Source: a virus. From it: DNA of 32,209 nt. The number at the start of each line of letters is the position of its first letter. The stretch's first letter is position 1. Shown piece after piece: positions 10,487 to 17,625 of the stretch. The DNA lies in IMG/VR virus record IMGVR_UViG_3300028025_001287, positions 1-32,209 of that record, one strand, 5' to 3'. Position numbers and translations under genes: made by a program. The notes below the pieces were generated by a model. That model had not been told where the DNA came from, ran no database searches, and saw nothing but the letters and a program-made list of their open reading frames with translations.

Positions 10487-11170
10487 GTTTTCGTAATCTA
10501 ATCCCATTCCAATACCAAACCCTAATTTCTGGGCTTTAGGTCCTTGTAAGGATAGAATATCATTTGAATCGTTGGTCTGACCTTTACTAAATACTCTTGC
10601 TTTCATGTCTTCCCATTCCTGCTGCCCCTTGCCTTTTCCAGACTCTGCATCTAGGTCAACTCCTTGAATAGCAGCCATAAATTTCTTTTCTGCATAATCT
10701 AATTCTCTACTTACCTCTAGTGTTGCCATGAGTTCTGGCATAGATAGTGATAATTCTAATTCGTGATAGTCTTTCCAAATACCCAGCAAAAATACCTCTG
10801 ACTCTAATTTAGCAAGGTCTAGGTCATCCCAACTAGAACCGCTTTCTACAGCCTGATCTTTTACTGGCTCTTCAGATTTTTTGTTAATTCTAATTCCAGC
10901 AGATACATCTAAAACCTTATAAATTGTTGGCATGTCTATACTATCTTCAACATCTTCTACGCTTCCAGATATTGGTGGGTAGTATTGCTTCATGCATACA
11001 CGAACACACTCTACTAGGGCTGCTATGGCTTCATCATCATTTTTAGTTACCTTGACATTTTCAAATGCCTGCATAAATTCACGTAAATACTTAATCTTTA
11101 ATGGCATTATTTCTAATTCTGTACCATCAAATAAATGTATTATTTCACTTTTATATACTGTAGTTGCCAT
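10475..11170 (-). CDS. Tail assembly chaperone with fused T-like domain
   Basis: 231 residues. Residues 1-95 form the same domain as the downstream 110-residue gene. After a linker with acidic and serine-rich sequence (about 97-112), residues about 113-175 form a helical domain (SSWDDLDLAKLE, LLGIWKDYHELE, MATLEVSRELDY, FMAAIQGVDLD) of the kind found in the T part of actinophage tail chaperones. In most siphoviruses G and GT come from one gene by programmed frameshifting; here both parts are in one uninterrupted frame. At the domain junction the codons AAC AAA AAA TCT contain a run of six A; a -1 slip there meets TGA at once (99 residues), and a +1 slip ends four codons later. No clear Shine-Dalgarno precedes the ATG, but TGG-TAGAAT lies nine bases upstream, suggesting a leaderless or short-leader mRNA. 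Confidence 0.87.
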   Translation of the reverse strand: MATTVYKSEIIHLFDGTELEIMPLKIKYLREFMQAFENVKVTKNDDEAIAALVECVRVCMKQYYPPISGSVEDVEDSIDMPTIYKVLDVSAGIRINKKSEEPVKDQAVESGSSWDDLDLAKLESEVFLLGIWKDYHELELSLSMPELMATLEVSRELDYAEKKFMAAIQGVDLDAESGKGKGQQEWEDMKARVFSKGQTNDSNDILSLQGPKAQKLGFGIGMGLDYENLTK

Positions 11171-11179
11171 AGAAATTCT

Positions 11180-11188
11180 ATTCTACCA
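11180..11188 (-). promoter_or_regulatory. Extended -10 element before the T-fused chaperone gene
   Basis: TGG-TAGAAT, nine bases before the ATG, with an overlapping second TAGAAT. It follows the tube gene terminator directly. Confidence 0.45.
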
Positions 11189-11199
11189 TAAAACAACAA

Positions 11200-11223
11200 A
11201 GCCCACATCCGAAGACATGGGCT
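11200..11223 (-). terminator. Intrinsic terminator after the major tail protein gene
   Basis: AGCCCATGTC / GATGTGGGCT ten-base stem (two G-T pairs) closed by a TTCG tetraloop, followed on the minus strand by TTTGTTGTTTT. It lies 19 bases after the tube gene stop. Confidence 0.9.
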
Positions 11224-11242
11224 CTGATGTATAGTTAAACTA

Positions 11243-11881
11243 TTAAGACAATAGGTCTCCGAAGGTACGATCAACGATCTTACCATATGAGCCTGAAGTA
11301 TCTTCTGGTAGCAAACGGAATGATACTTCAAACATTGAAGCCTCATCACGCTTTGCTGAAACTGTTACGTTTTCGATTGACAAAGCACGGTATGCTGTGT
11401 AGACACGCTCCACGAATGGAGAATCTACGCAATCACCTGTACCAGGACCGACTGCAACAATTCCACGCTCTACTGGACATTCTCCAATATCACCTGCAGA
11501 TAGGTTCAAGACCTGACCTGAGTGAGTTGACTTTGAACCAGTTAGTTCGTCTGAACTGAATGCCAACGCCAAGAGAAGATTCTCTAGTGTTGCCTCAGCA
11601 AAAGCAGTTGCAAGATTAACCTGCATGCCTTGCTTATAAAGTTTTGCAACGTCAAGAATTTGGTCTACCTGGACTTCACCGAAGTCTGGTTGGAACTGCA
11701 TTTCTAGACCGTTCATGGTGTAACCTACGTTTGTGTAGTCTGCATCGTTTGAGAGTGTTTCTCTAAAAGATACTTCTGTGCTAAACGGCTCCAAAGTATT
11801 TGGAGTTAGGGTTGTGTCTGCAACGAAAAGTGCTGCTGCACCAACAATGATGTTGGACGACGTTCCACGACTGTATGCCAT
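11243..11881 (-). CDS. Major tail (tube) protein
   Basis: 212 residues, starting MAYSRGTSSNIIVGAAALFVAD. The pattern of a short N-terminal arm, repeated beta strands (GYTMNGLEMQFQPDFGEV; FEVSFRLLPED) and a long helix (QILDVAKLYKQG) fits the tail tube fold. It lies between a tail-terminator-like gene and the chaperones, exactly where the tube gene sits in siphoviruses. It has a GAGGTG ribosome-binding site about seven bases before the ATG. A TGT-TATAAT element lies 62 bases upstream and a strong hairpin terminator with a TTCG loop follows its stop, so it can be transcribed as its own unit, as suits a high-copy virion protein. The assignment is by position, size and character. Confidence 0.87.
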   Translation of the reverse strand: MAYSRGTSSNIIVGAAALFVADTTLTPNTLEPFSTEVSFRETLSNDADYTNVGYTMNGLEMQFQPDFGEVQVDQILDVAKLYKQGMQVNLATAFAEATLENLLLALAFSSDELTGSKSTHSGQVLNLSAGDIGECPVERGIVAVGPGTGDCVDSPFVERVYTAYRALSIENVTVSAKRDEASMFEVSFRLLPEDTSGSYGKIVDRTFGDLLS

Positions 11882-11943
11882 ATATTCACCTCTTCCTTAA
11901 GAATAGATATTAAGTTGTACGGCGTTTGTGTTTCCTCACCATA

Positions 11944-11952
11944 ATTATAACA
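11944..11952 (-). promoter_or_regulatory. Extended -10 element of the major tail protein gene
   Basis: TGT-TATAAT, 62 bases before the ATG, in the 77-base gap after the tail-terminator-like gene. It gives the tube gene its own leader mRNA. Confidence 0.5.
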
Positions 11953-11958
11953 TCATTT

Positions 11959-12537
11959 TTATGTGTATCTTTGGGAGGTTCCAAGGGTATCTATAGTATG
12001 GTAGTCATACTCTATGACTAATTTGTTCAAAAATAGTGTTCGTGCTGAGGCTAACTCGGCTATATCTCTTGCCTCATCTGCCTGATAAACCTTAATATTA
12101 TGAAACATTACATTTTTAGTAATAGCATTGCCATTTTCATCTTCTATGTCATTAACCGATAGCCAGGCATTTAGATCTTGGGCTGCTGAATCTTCTCGGT
12201 CTAGGCACTCAATAATTACCCTGGTCGCATCAAAAAGTTTGGTCAAATCTGGGGCATAAATAAAGTATACAAGTTGCTCTCTTTTATTTCTATAAAATGC
12301 ATTTGGTCTAAATCTAATAAGCCTATCAAACATAACGACTATGGCATTTGGGTTATTTTTAATATAAACGCTATCGTTATAAATGTCTTCTATGTTAATT
12401 GGGCTTTGTGCTGGAAAAAATGGTTGAAATGGGTTAGGTCCATCTGGAATCAAACCAAACTCTTTTAACTCGCTGTTTATATAAGCATTAAGAAATGTTG
12501 GGGGGAAGCCAGTCTGAGCATAAGTATTTAAAGTCAT
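11959..12537 (-). CDS. Tail terminator-like protein
   Basis: 192 residues (MTLNTYAQTGFPP...), mixed alpha/beta, with segments such as REQLVYFIYAPDLTKLFDATRVIIECLDRED that match the character of tail terminator (gpU/gp37-like) proteins: a central beta sheet flanked by helices. Tail terminators cap the head-proximal end of the tube and stop its polymerisation. It lies directly before the tube gene and after a tail-completion-like gene, which supports the call. It starts four bases after the upstream stop; no Shine-Dalgarno is evident, but TAGAAT lies six bases before the ATG, overlapping the upstream stop codon. The function is inferred mostly from gene order. Confidence 0.7.
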   Translation of the reverse strand: MTLNTYAQTGFPPTFLNAYINSELKEFGLIPDGPNPFQPFFPAQSPINIEDIYNDSVYIKNNPNAIVVMFDRLIRFRPNAFYRNKREQLVYFIYAPDLTKLFDATRVIIECLDREDSAAQDLNAWLSVNDIEDENGNAITKNVMFHNIKVYQADEARDIAELASARTLFLNKLVIEYDYHTIDTLGTSQRYT

Positions 12538-12541
12538 AGGT

Positions 12542-13219
12542 CTATTCTACACCAATCTTTGCATTTGCTATCCACCTAAATCCAGTATCGACTCCTTTAG
12601 ATTTACCCAGTTTTGATCCAGCCTTAAAGTTCTTCTTATACAGAACTGGTTTCTTTATATAGTCGTAAATTCCACTAGCACGTAAAAATGATTGCTTAAA
12701 ATATTTAAGAATAAACTCATCTATTGTTCTTTCAAATGATCCAGCAACATAATCTCCGCCTGGGTTTCTCACTGTTACTGGATTCTTGGTAAAGATAGTT
12801 TCTCCGCCTTGTTCAAAAACCAATACTGAAGATTTCTTGGGTGTTATAGTTACTGGTATTCCGTTTTCCATAATGCTTGCTTTATTATAAAATGGAACAT
12901 TTGAATCTTCCTTTAATGTTCTAGATTGTTTAAACTTTGAGTTAAATGTTAAACCAAGATTACTAACTGTATAGTCTATGTCAAATAGTCTTGCGCTAGG
13001 GCTTCCTGTTTGGTACCATTCGTACACATGGTGTAGGGCATTAGGATTACCTTTAGCAGAAACATCTACATATGCAGCCATTGCTTGTATTGTTCCTGCA
13101 CCAAGATTTTTTAAAAATACTGACTTACCTTTTTGCACACCATCTAAAAATCCCATAGAGTATTTAATAATATTACCAACCTGAGATTCAAATTGTTTTG
13201 AGTTTGTTGTTATTCTCAT
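12542..13219 (-). CDS. Head-tail joining / tail completion protein (gp10-like position)
   Basis: 225 residues, basic, starting MRITTNSKQFESQVG. It has an N-terminal helical part and a basic C-terminal tail (KKNFKAGSKLGKSKG). It overlaps the upstream gene by one base (TAATG), consistent with translational coupling. In HK97-like gene order the protein between head closure and tail terminator is the tail completion or gp10-like neck protein, and this gene occupies that slot. No diagnostic motif is visible; the role is inferred from order, size and basic character. Confidence 0.65.
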   Translation of the reverse strand: MRITTNSKQFESQVGNIIKYSMGFLDGVQKGKSVFLKNLGAGTIQAMAAYVDVSAKGNPNALHHVYEWYQTGSPSARLFDIDYTVSNLGLTFNSKFKQSRTLKEDSNVPFYNKASIMENGIPVTITPKKSSVLVFEQGGETIFTKNPVTVRNPGGDYVAGSFERTIDEFILKYFKQSFLRASGIYDYIKKPVLYKKNFKAGSKLGKSKGVDTGFRWIANAKIGVE

Positions 13220-13668
13220 TAGTCACTCACTGTTTGATTTTCTGTCCTACGCCAGAGCATCTTAAAATATTCGACACTTCCAAAAGGTCCCAGGAAAGGC
13301 TCTACTGTAGCCATTTCGTAAATGGTTCCTCTTCCTGCTCTAGCCCCTGCAGTCTCTTTGTAAATAATATCATCATTGGCACTTCTTATGTTTGTAACTA
13401 AAATATTTGTAATAGCGTTTTCAGAATTTGTAGATGATATTCTTGGATCATTTTTTGTTCTGGCAATTAGTTTATTTTCATACTGTAAAAATGTTTCAGG
13501 CTTAATGTCTTCTGTTCCTGCGCCACCAACGTTTGTTGCGTTACATACAATTGTTCTGTCAAATACCCAGTCTTTTGTAGCCTGACCATATTGGGTTTGT
13601 TTAATTATTGGGTAGTAGATATCAGCCTTCATCGGGTACATGAAATCTGTTTCTGGACAGCATTCCAT
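13219..13668 (-). CDS. Head closure / stopper-like connector protein
   Basis: 149 residues (MECCPETDFMYPMKADIYYP...). The N-terminus has a close cysteine pair (CC at residues 3-4). The rest is predicted beta-rich, with YGQATKDWVFDRTIVCNAT and TIYEMATVEPFLGPFG, in keeping with small beta-barrel stopper proteins (SPP1 gp16 / HK97 gp7-type). It has an AGGAG ribosome-binding site and overlaps the upstream connector gene by one base. It sits third after the capsid gene, in the connector block. The assignment is by position and size. Confidence 0.65.
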   Translation of the reverse strand: MECCPETDFMYPMKADIYYPIIKQTQYGQATKDWVFDRTIVCNATNVGGAGTEDIKPETFLQYENKLIARTKNDPRISSTNSENAITNILVTNIRSANDDIIYKETAGARAGRGTIYEMATVEPFLGPFGSVEYFKMLWRRTENQTVSD

Positions 13669-14642
13669 TATAAGACTCCTGGACGGATAATCGTTTCTAC
13701 GTATTTATCTAATATCTTGTCAACCAGAATATTGCCAGTGCCGTCTATCATTCTTTTATCGTATTCAATCTTAAACTGGTCTGTACTATAGTTTTTAATA
13801 TATCTCTTATAGTAATCAAGTTTTCCACATTTGATATCTTCAATTAACATTTTTACTGCATCTGTAATATCTGATGGGACTACCTTATATCCAGTTTCTA
13901 ACAAAAAGATATAGTCAGTTCCTTCTGGAAATGCTACGGCTGGTACTATAGTCTGAACATTGCCACTATCCTCTGTATCAAAAAGGCTAATTGAGTCTGA
14001 AGGCGCTACAGGAATACTTGGGTATTTTCTTTCTGCACGATTCATAGCATCTGTTGTTTCAATTGGGTCTTTTGTAATAGCAGATTTATCTTTAGTAATT
14101 ATATAGTTATAAGATTTTAAGGCTGGTCCATTAACTGTATCACTTAAGTCATAAACTAATTCTGCATTTTCGTATGCCTTTAAAATTTTATGTGTTCTTT
14201 TCCAAAGTGGTACATAGTCTGTACCTTGACCGACAACTTCTAGATATGTTCTATCATAATAAAAACCACCAGTTATTGCGTCAATGATTGCTCTTGCAAG
14301 GCTTTCATATTCTGTGTATGCAGCAATATCTGTTGCTGTTCCAGAAGTGGCTAATGTAGTTGGGTTTACATATGGTCTAGCAACATCTAAGTTATCTTCA
14401 ACTACAATATCTCCACGCTCTCCATCAACATCCTCATAGATGCTAAGGGCATAGGATTTATCATACTTCACAAAGTCTCCAGTTAAAGAGTATGTAAGTT
14501 GAGAATTTGCATTAGAGGTTATAAACTCCTCTACCTCTGTTTGTTCTGCAACATCTTCAATAACCAAAATATAGTCAGCGTTATCATCTGGAACTGTATA
14601 AGTAACTGAAAGTGGGTATGGTGGAATTCTTAAAATATTCAT
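13668..14642 (-). CDS. Head-to-tail connector (adaptor-like), extended
   Basis: 324 residues, larger than the usual 100-150 residue adaptor. The N-terminal ~95 residues look like an immunoglobulin-type beta domain (SVTYTVPDDNADYILVIED; YALSIYEDVDGERGDIV). From about residue 105 a helical segment EYESLARAIIDAITGGFYYD followed by TYLEVVGQGTDYVPLWKRT resembles the adaptor core seen in actinophage connector genes. The C-terminal third is alpha-helical (ITDAVKMLIEDIKCGKLDYY) and ends IIRPGVL. It overlaps the preceding gene by the ATGA arrangement. It likely binds under the portal; the extra N-terminal domain is unexplained. Confidence 0.65.
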   Translation of the reverse strand: MNILRIPPYPLSVTYTVPDDNADYILVIEDVAEQTEVEEFITSNANSQLTYSLTGDFVKYDKSYALSIYEDVDGERGDIVVEDNLDVARPYVNPTTLATSGTATDIAAYTEYESLARAIIDAITGGFYYDRTYLEVVGQGTDYVPLWKRTHKILKAYENAELVYDLSDTVNGPALKSYNYIITKDKSAITKDPIETTDAMNRAERKYPSIPVAPSDSISLFDTEDSGNVQTIVPAVAFPEGTDYIFLLETGYKVVPSDITDAVKMLIEDIKCGKLDYYKRYIKNYSTDQFKIEYDKRMIDGTGNILVDKILDKYVETIIRPGVL

Positions 14643-14986
14643 GCTTGCTTACCGTAGTATGAGGCTACTTCTTCAGGAGATGCTATTCGCACCAACCTGT
14701 GAGTGAGCCACTTTTCCGATGCCTCCTTTGAGACGATGTTATAGCCTACAGTTATAGGCTTAAGGTTATCCATATGTAGGTTTTTATCTGAGTAAATTGC
14801 AACCTTCTCTTTTGGATCTTCTGGCTTCACTTCAACGCCATCTATTGTTGGTGGAAAGAATGATGCAATAACTTCTAGGATTTCTAATTTAGTATTTGAC
14901 CCATATAGATCAATGCCGTTCTTTTTGGCATAGGACTTTAGTTCCATAACGGTTTGCTTTGATAATTGTTCCATTGTTGGCTTCAT
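14639..14986 (-). CDS. Small head-tail connector-region protein with Rho-N/SAP-like motif
   Basis: 115 residues. The N-terminal ~40 residues (MEQLSKQTVMELKSYAKKNG followed by KLEILEVIASFF) form a helix-extended loop-helix pattern like the Rho N-terminal or SAP-type nucleic-acid-binding motif. The C-terminal half (GYNIVSKEASEKWLTH, VRIASPEEVASYYG) looks like a second small domain that I associate with genes following capsid genes in actinophages. It is the first gene after the capsid terminator and is preceded by TGG-TATAAT 23 bases upstream and an AGGAG site, so it opens a new transcription unit. It could help connector assembly or bind DNA at the vertex; the function is not known. Confidence 0.65.
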   Translation of the reverse strand: MKPTMEQLSKQTVMELKSYAKKNGIDLYGSNTKLEILEVIASFFPPTIDGVEVKPEDPKEKVAIYSDKNLHMDNLKPITVGYNIVSKEASEKWLTHRLVRIASPEEVASYYGKQA

Positions 14987-15009
14987 AAAATCTCCTATGC
15001 TTATTTGTA

Positions 15010-15018
15010 ATTATACCA
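15010..15018 (-). promoter_or_regulatory. Extended -10 element of the connector block
   Basis: TGG-TATAAT, 23 bases before the ATG of the 115-residue gene and just after the capsid terminator; AGGAG precedes the ATG. It restarts transcription for the connector genes. Confidence 0.6.
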
Positions 15019-15029
15019 GAAAAGAATAA

Positions 15030-15055
15030 GGAGGGTAGTTTTTACGCTACCCTCC
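15030..15055 (-). terminator. Intrinsic terminator after the major capsid gene
   Basis: GGAGGGTAG / CTACCCTCC perfect nine-base stem with an eight-base loop; on the minus strand it is followed by a T-rich stretch (TTATTCTTTTCT). It lies 22 bases after the capsid stop. Confidence 0.9.
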
Positions 15056-15076
15056 CTATAAGTGATTGGTTAAATC

Positions 15077-16228
15077 TTAGGAATCAGCACTATCTGAGTC
15101 GACATAAGCGACTGCATCTAGTTCTTCCCATTGGATACCAAAACGTACGAATACTGTGTATTCGATTGTGTCCTTCTTTGCAACGTACTCACGATTTACT
15201 GTGATATCACGCTGGAAGCCCCATACACGGTTCTGAGGGAATGTCAAGTCGACATAACCTGCAGGGTAGTAAGGAACCTCAAGAACATCTACACCGAGTA
15301 CACGAGTTGTACGTGAATTACCAAGTGTTTGTGCAGTTCCATCAAGGAATTCTTGACGGTTTGCCTGTGTGCTACCAATGCGATCTGAGAACGCTGATGA
15401 AATAGCATCTGCTAGTGTACCGTTATTACGAACAATACCAGCAAAAGCATCAGTACCTGCGTAGAACTTAAGGTTTGACTTAAGTGCACGGTACTTGCGT
15501 GGCATTGCTAGAAGCAAGCCCTGCATTACTGTTGTTGTGTAGTTGTTGTCTGCAACGGTTGCAGCATACTCGTGTGCATCGTTTCCGACTGTTCCACGGG
15601 TCTGCTTGATAAAGCCAGGCATGATGGAAAGGAAGGCATCTGAGCCTGTTCCTGTACCATTGATTGCAAGGTCTTCAATATCGTTAGCAAATGCGTTGGT
15701 CATCAAGCGAACTAGATGATCTTCAAGTGCACCGCCTTCAATATTATCTTCCAATGCTTCAGTAGAGACTTCCCAATCAAGACGAATCTTCTTGGTTGTC
15801 AATTCTACCTTTGTAAAAGTAGCACCTGCGTTTGTGTAGTCTGGTGCTCCTTGAGCAGCAGCACGAATTACACGCTCACCAACGTTGACCTTCTCGATCT
15901 CCATTGTGTTAGCACGCATTGTAACTCTACGACCATCTTTGGCGAGAACTGTTGCATCCCACACGTAGTCGATGAAGCGACGAGCCTGCTCTGGTGCTAG
16001 AATACCACCTGCAGCGCCAGTTGGGTTTACTGCGTTTGGTCCAGATGTTGATCCGAATGCTGCTGTTGCAGTGTTACCGAGTTGTGATCCTACAGACTGT
16101 GCTGCTGAATCAAGACCAGTTGCACCACCAACACCACCAGATACGAAACCGCCCTGAGAGTTAATCTCATTGCCTGCTCCGCCTGATCCAGGGTAGTTCT
16201 TTTCTAGATTGTTATTTTGTTCCGACAT
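15077..16228 (-). CDS. Major capsid protein (HK97 fold)
   Basis: 383 residues from the ATG at 16228. A GTG nine bases further upstream is in frame, but AGGAGG lies eight bases before the ATG and overlaps that GTG, so the ATG is the likely start. Residues 1-70 are Gly/Ala/Asn-rich and unstructured. From about residue 75 the sequence is typical of HK97-type capsids: APEQARRFIDYVWDATVLAK, IRLDWEVSTEALEDN, an LVRLMTNAFANDIEDLAING helix matching the long spine helix, and a beta-rich C-terminal part ending FVRFGIQWEELDAVAY. It follows the protease/scaffold gene and is closed by a strong terminator. The N-terminal part may act as delta domain and be cleaved, but the scaffold is also encoded in the protease gene. 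Confidence 0.93.
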   Translation of the reverse strand: MSEQNNNLEKNYPGSGGAGNEINSQGGFVSGGVGGATGLDSAAQSVGSQLGNTATAAFGSTSGPNAVNPTGAAGGILAPEQARRFIDYVWDATVLAKDGRRVTMRANTMEIEKVNVGERVIRAAAQGAPDYTNAGATFTKVELTTKKIRLDWEVSTEALEDNIEGGALEDHLVRLMTNAFANDIEDLAINGTGTGSDAFLSIMPGFIKQTRGTVGNDAHEYAATVADNNYTTTVMQGLLLAMPRKYRALKSNLKFYAGTDAFAGIVRNNGTLADAISSAFSDRIGSTQANRQEFLDGTAQTLGNSRTTRVLGVDVLEVPYYPAGYVDLTFPQNRVWGFQRDITVNREYVAKKDTIEYTVFVRFGIQWEELDAVAYVDSDSADS

Positions 16229-16255
16229 ATTGTTCACCTCCTAGTGATTTTTACC

Positions 16256-16816
16256 TTAGTTAAATAGGTCGGTTGATGTGAGGAAACGACCGCCCCATAG
16301 GGATTTTTGAACCTTGGTAGGCTCAAACTGCACGACCTCGCCTAGATCGCCAGACTTGCGGAAAGCGGTATCTTGCTCTACGGCATCTACTCGCTTGCCA
16401 AACTCATTAAAAACTCCCTTGACATTTTTTACCTCATCAGATACGGTCTTAACCTCACCTGATACGGTGTCAAGAGATTTGTGTAGTGCAACAATTTGCT
16501 CGTTAAGAGACTTAATAGTTGTTGCAAGATCGCCAAAGGCATTTGTAAGAGAATTCTTGATTTCTGCAACTGCCTCAACAATTGCTTCATCAGACTTTGC
16601 TACAACAGTTTCTGTTGCAACAACTTCTCCCTCTTCTGTTTTTTCGACAGAAGAATCTGCACTACCATCATCTGACTTGGCAACTGCAAGTTCTTCAACT
16701 GCTGGTGCTTCGTCAACGACTGCAGGAGTTTCTACAACTTCTGCTGGCTGTGCCTCTGGAGCGACCTGAACTTCTTCAACTGCAGCATCAACTGCTGCTT
16801 CTGTTGTTTCATTCAT
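16256..16816 (-). CDS. Candidate nested scaffold protein (in-frame internal start of the protease gene)
   Basis: Internal, in-frame reading unit of 186 residues beginning MNETTEAAVDAAVEE. The minus strand carries AAAGGAGG at 16832-16825, eight bases before the ATG at 16816, which is a better ribosome-binding site than that of the full-length gene. The product would lack the protease domain and consist of the acidic Ala/Val-rich segment and coiled coil, the normal composition of a phage scaffold. This is the arrangement of lambda C and Nu3, where the scaffold is made from an in-frame start inside the protease gene. It is seen in the sequence as a start site; production of the protein is inferred. 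Confidence 0.75.
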   Translation of the reverse strand: MNETTEAAVDAAVEEVQVAPEAQPAEVVETPAVVDEAPAVEELAVAKSDDGSADSSVEKTEEGEVVATETVVAKSDEAIVEAVAEIKNSLTNAFGDLATTIKSLNEQIVALHKSLDTVSGEVKTVSDEVKNVKGVFNEFGKRVDAVEQDTAFRKSGDLGEVVQFEPTKVQKSLWGGRFLTSTDLFN

Positions 16817-17575
16817 AGGACTAACCTCCTTTGTAATCTTAATTGTACTAATGCCTTTAGCACTATCAACTAAGAACTTTATCATTTCTGCTTTTTCATT
16901 ATCATTCTTTTCAACAAAACCAATGTTTTTCATTTGCTTTTCAGTAACTGGGTGTGAAACTGTTTCTGCATCTGATAAGATAACCATTCCTGATTCTTGA
17001 TCATAAAAAATATTTTCTGTATCTACCTTTGAAATCAAACCACCAAGAACATTGTGACCATCTTGTTTTTCAATTGATACAATACTTGCAAACTGATTTG
17101 CAGGGGAGTCAACTAATGAGAGTTCAAAAAGATCATATTCCTTAATAACACGAATTGTCTTATCCATCTCCTCATTAAATGCATCATCCCAGGTCTTGAT
17201 GTTTCCACCAATAGAGAATCCTGTGTAAGTTCCATCTAGAACTTTCTCCCAGGCATCCTGTGCACCCTTTGAAACATACGCTGAAACATATACTCCACTA
17301 TAAAACTTTTTTGTACTTGGATCGAAGTAACGATCTTCTTTAAAAGAAACAATTTTACCAACTGCTGAAGGCTGGTGCATTTCACGTAGATTTCCACGGA
17401 AGTTCTTAAATGCATTTATACTAGACTCTGTGGTTACGATGTCGCCCTGCTTGTCAATATTATCAAGAGTAGCAAAACCTGACACCATACGGCGCTCAAT
17501 ATCAACTTTTCCAATAGGCATTGATAGACGAACATTGTCGCCATCAGTCACCCAATGAGCCTTATTTATTAACAT
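16256..17575 (-). CDS. Prohead protease (XkdF-like) with C-terminal scaffold domain
   Basis: 439 residues. Residues 1-175 are a prohead serine protease of the XkdF type: GFATLDNIDKQGD at 33-45, the likely catalytic His67 in REMHQPSAVG, the likely Ser121 in TGFSIGG, and the family-typical LFELSLVDSPAN at 149-160. These proteases mature the procapsid by cutting scaffold and capsid arms. Residues about 254-395 are very rich in Ala, Val and Glu and then form a predicted coiled coil (EQIVALHKSLDTVSGEV), as expected for scaffold. An in-frame ATG at residue 254 has its own strong ribosome-binding site, so the C-terminal part is probably also made alone. TGG-TATAAT lies nine bases before the ATG and no clear Shine-Dalgarno is visible. 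Confidence 0.92.
   Translation of the reverse strand: MLINKAHWVTDGDNVRLSMPIGKVDIERRMVSGFATLDNIDKQGDIVTTESSINAFKNFRGNLREMHQPSAVGKIVSFKEDRYFDPSTKKFYSGVYVSAYVSKGAQDAWEKVLDGTYTGFSIGGNIKTWDDAFNEEMDKTIRVIKEYDLFELSLVDSPANQFASIVSIEKQDGHNVLGGLISKVDTENIFYDQESGMVILSDAETVSHPVTEKQMKNIGFVEKNDNEKAEMIKFLVDSAKGISTIKITKEVSPMNETTEAAVDAAVEEVQVAPEAQPAEVVETPAVVDEAPAVEELAVAKSDDGSADSSVEKTEEGEVVATETVVAKSDEAIVEAVAEIKNSLTNAFGDLATTIKSLNEQIVALHKSLDTVSGEVKTVSDEVKNVKGVFNEFGKRVDAVEQDTAFRKSGDLGEVVQFEPTKVQKSLWGGRFLTSTDLFN
16825..16832 (-). promoter_or_regulatory. Internal ribosome-binding site for the nested scaffold start
   Basis: AAAGGAGG within the protease gene, eight bases before the in-frame ATG at 16816. It is the strongest Shine-Dalgarno match in the head gene block. 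Confidence 0.75.
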
Positions 17576-17584
17576 ATCGATACC

Positions 17585-17593
17585 ATTATACCA
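17585..17593 (-). promoter_or_regulatory. Extended -10 element before the protease/scaffold gene
   Basis: TGG-TATAAT, nine bases before the protease ATG; TTGAGA lies upstream at a 19-base distance. No Shine-Dalgarno precedes the protease ATG. Confidence 0.55.
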
Positions 17594-17608
17594 AACATTT
17601 TCAACGTT

Positions 17609-17625
17609 ATCTCAATTATTGAGAT
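17609..17625 (-). repeat. Hairpin carrying the portal stop codon in its loop
   Basis: ATCTCAA / TTGAGAT perfect seven-base stem with loop TAA, which is the portal stop codon. There is no T run after it, so it is not a standard terminator; it could be a processing or stability element. Confidence 0.4.

Noticed and set aside
12542-12552. TAGAAT six bases before the tail-terminator-like gene as a promoter
   Set aside because: The TG lies directly next to the box and not one base away, and the bases are the last codons and stop of the upstream gene; kept only as a remark.
16229-16237. GTG start for the major capsid protein nine bases upstream of the chosen ATG
   Set aside because: The GTG overlaps the AGGAGG site that is correctly spaced for the ATG at 16228, so it cannot have its own signal.
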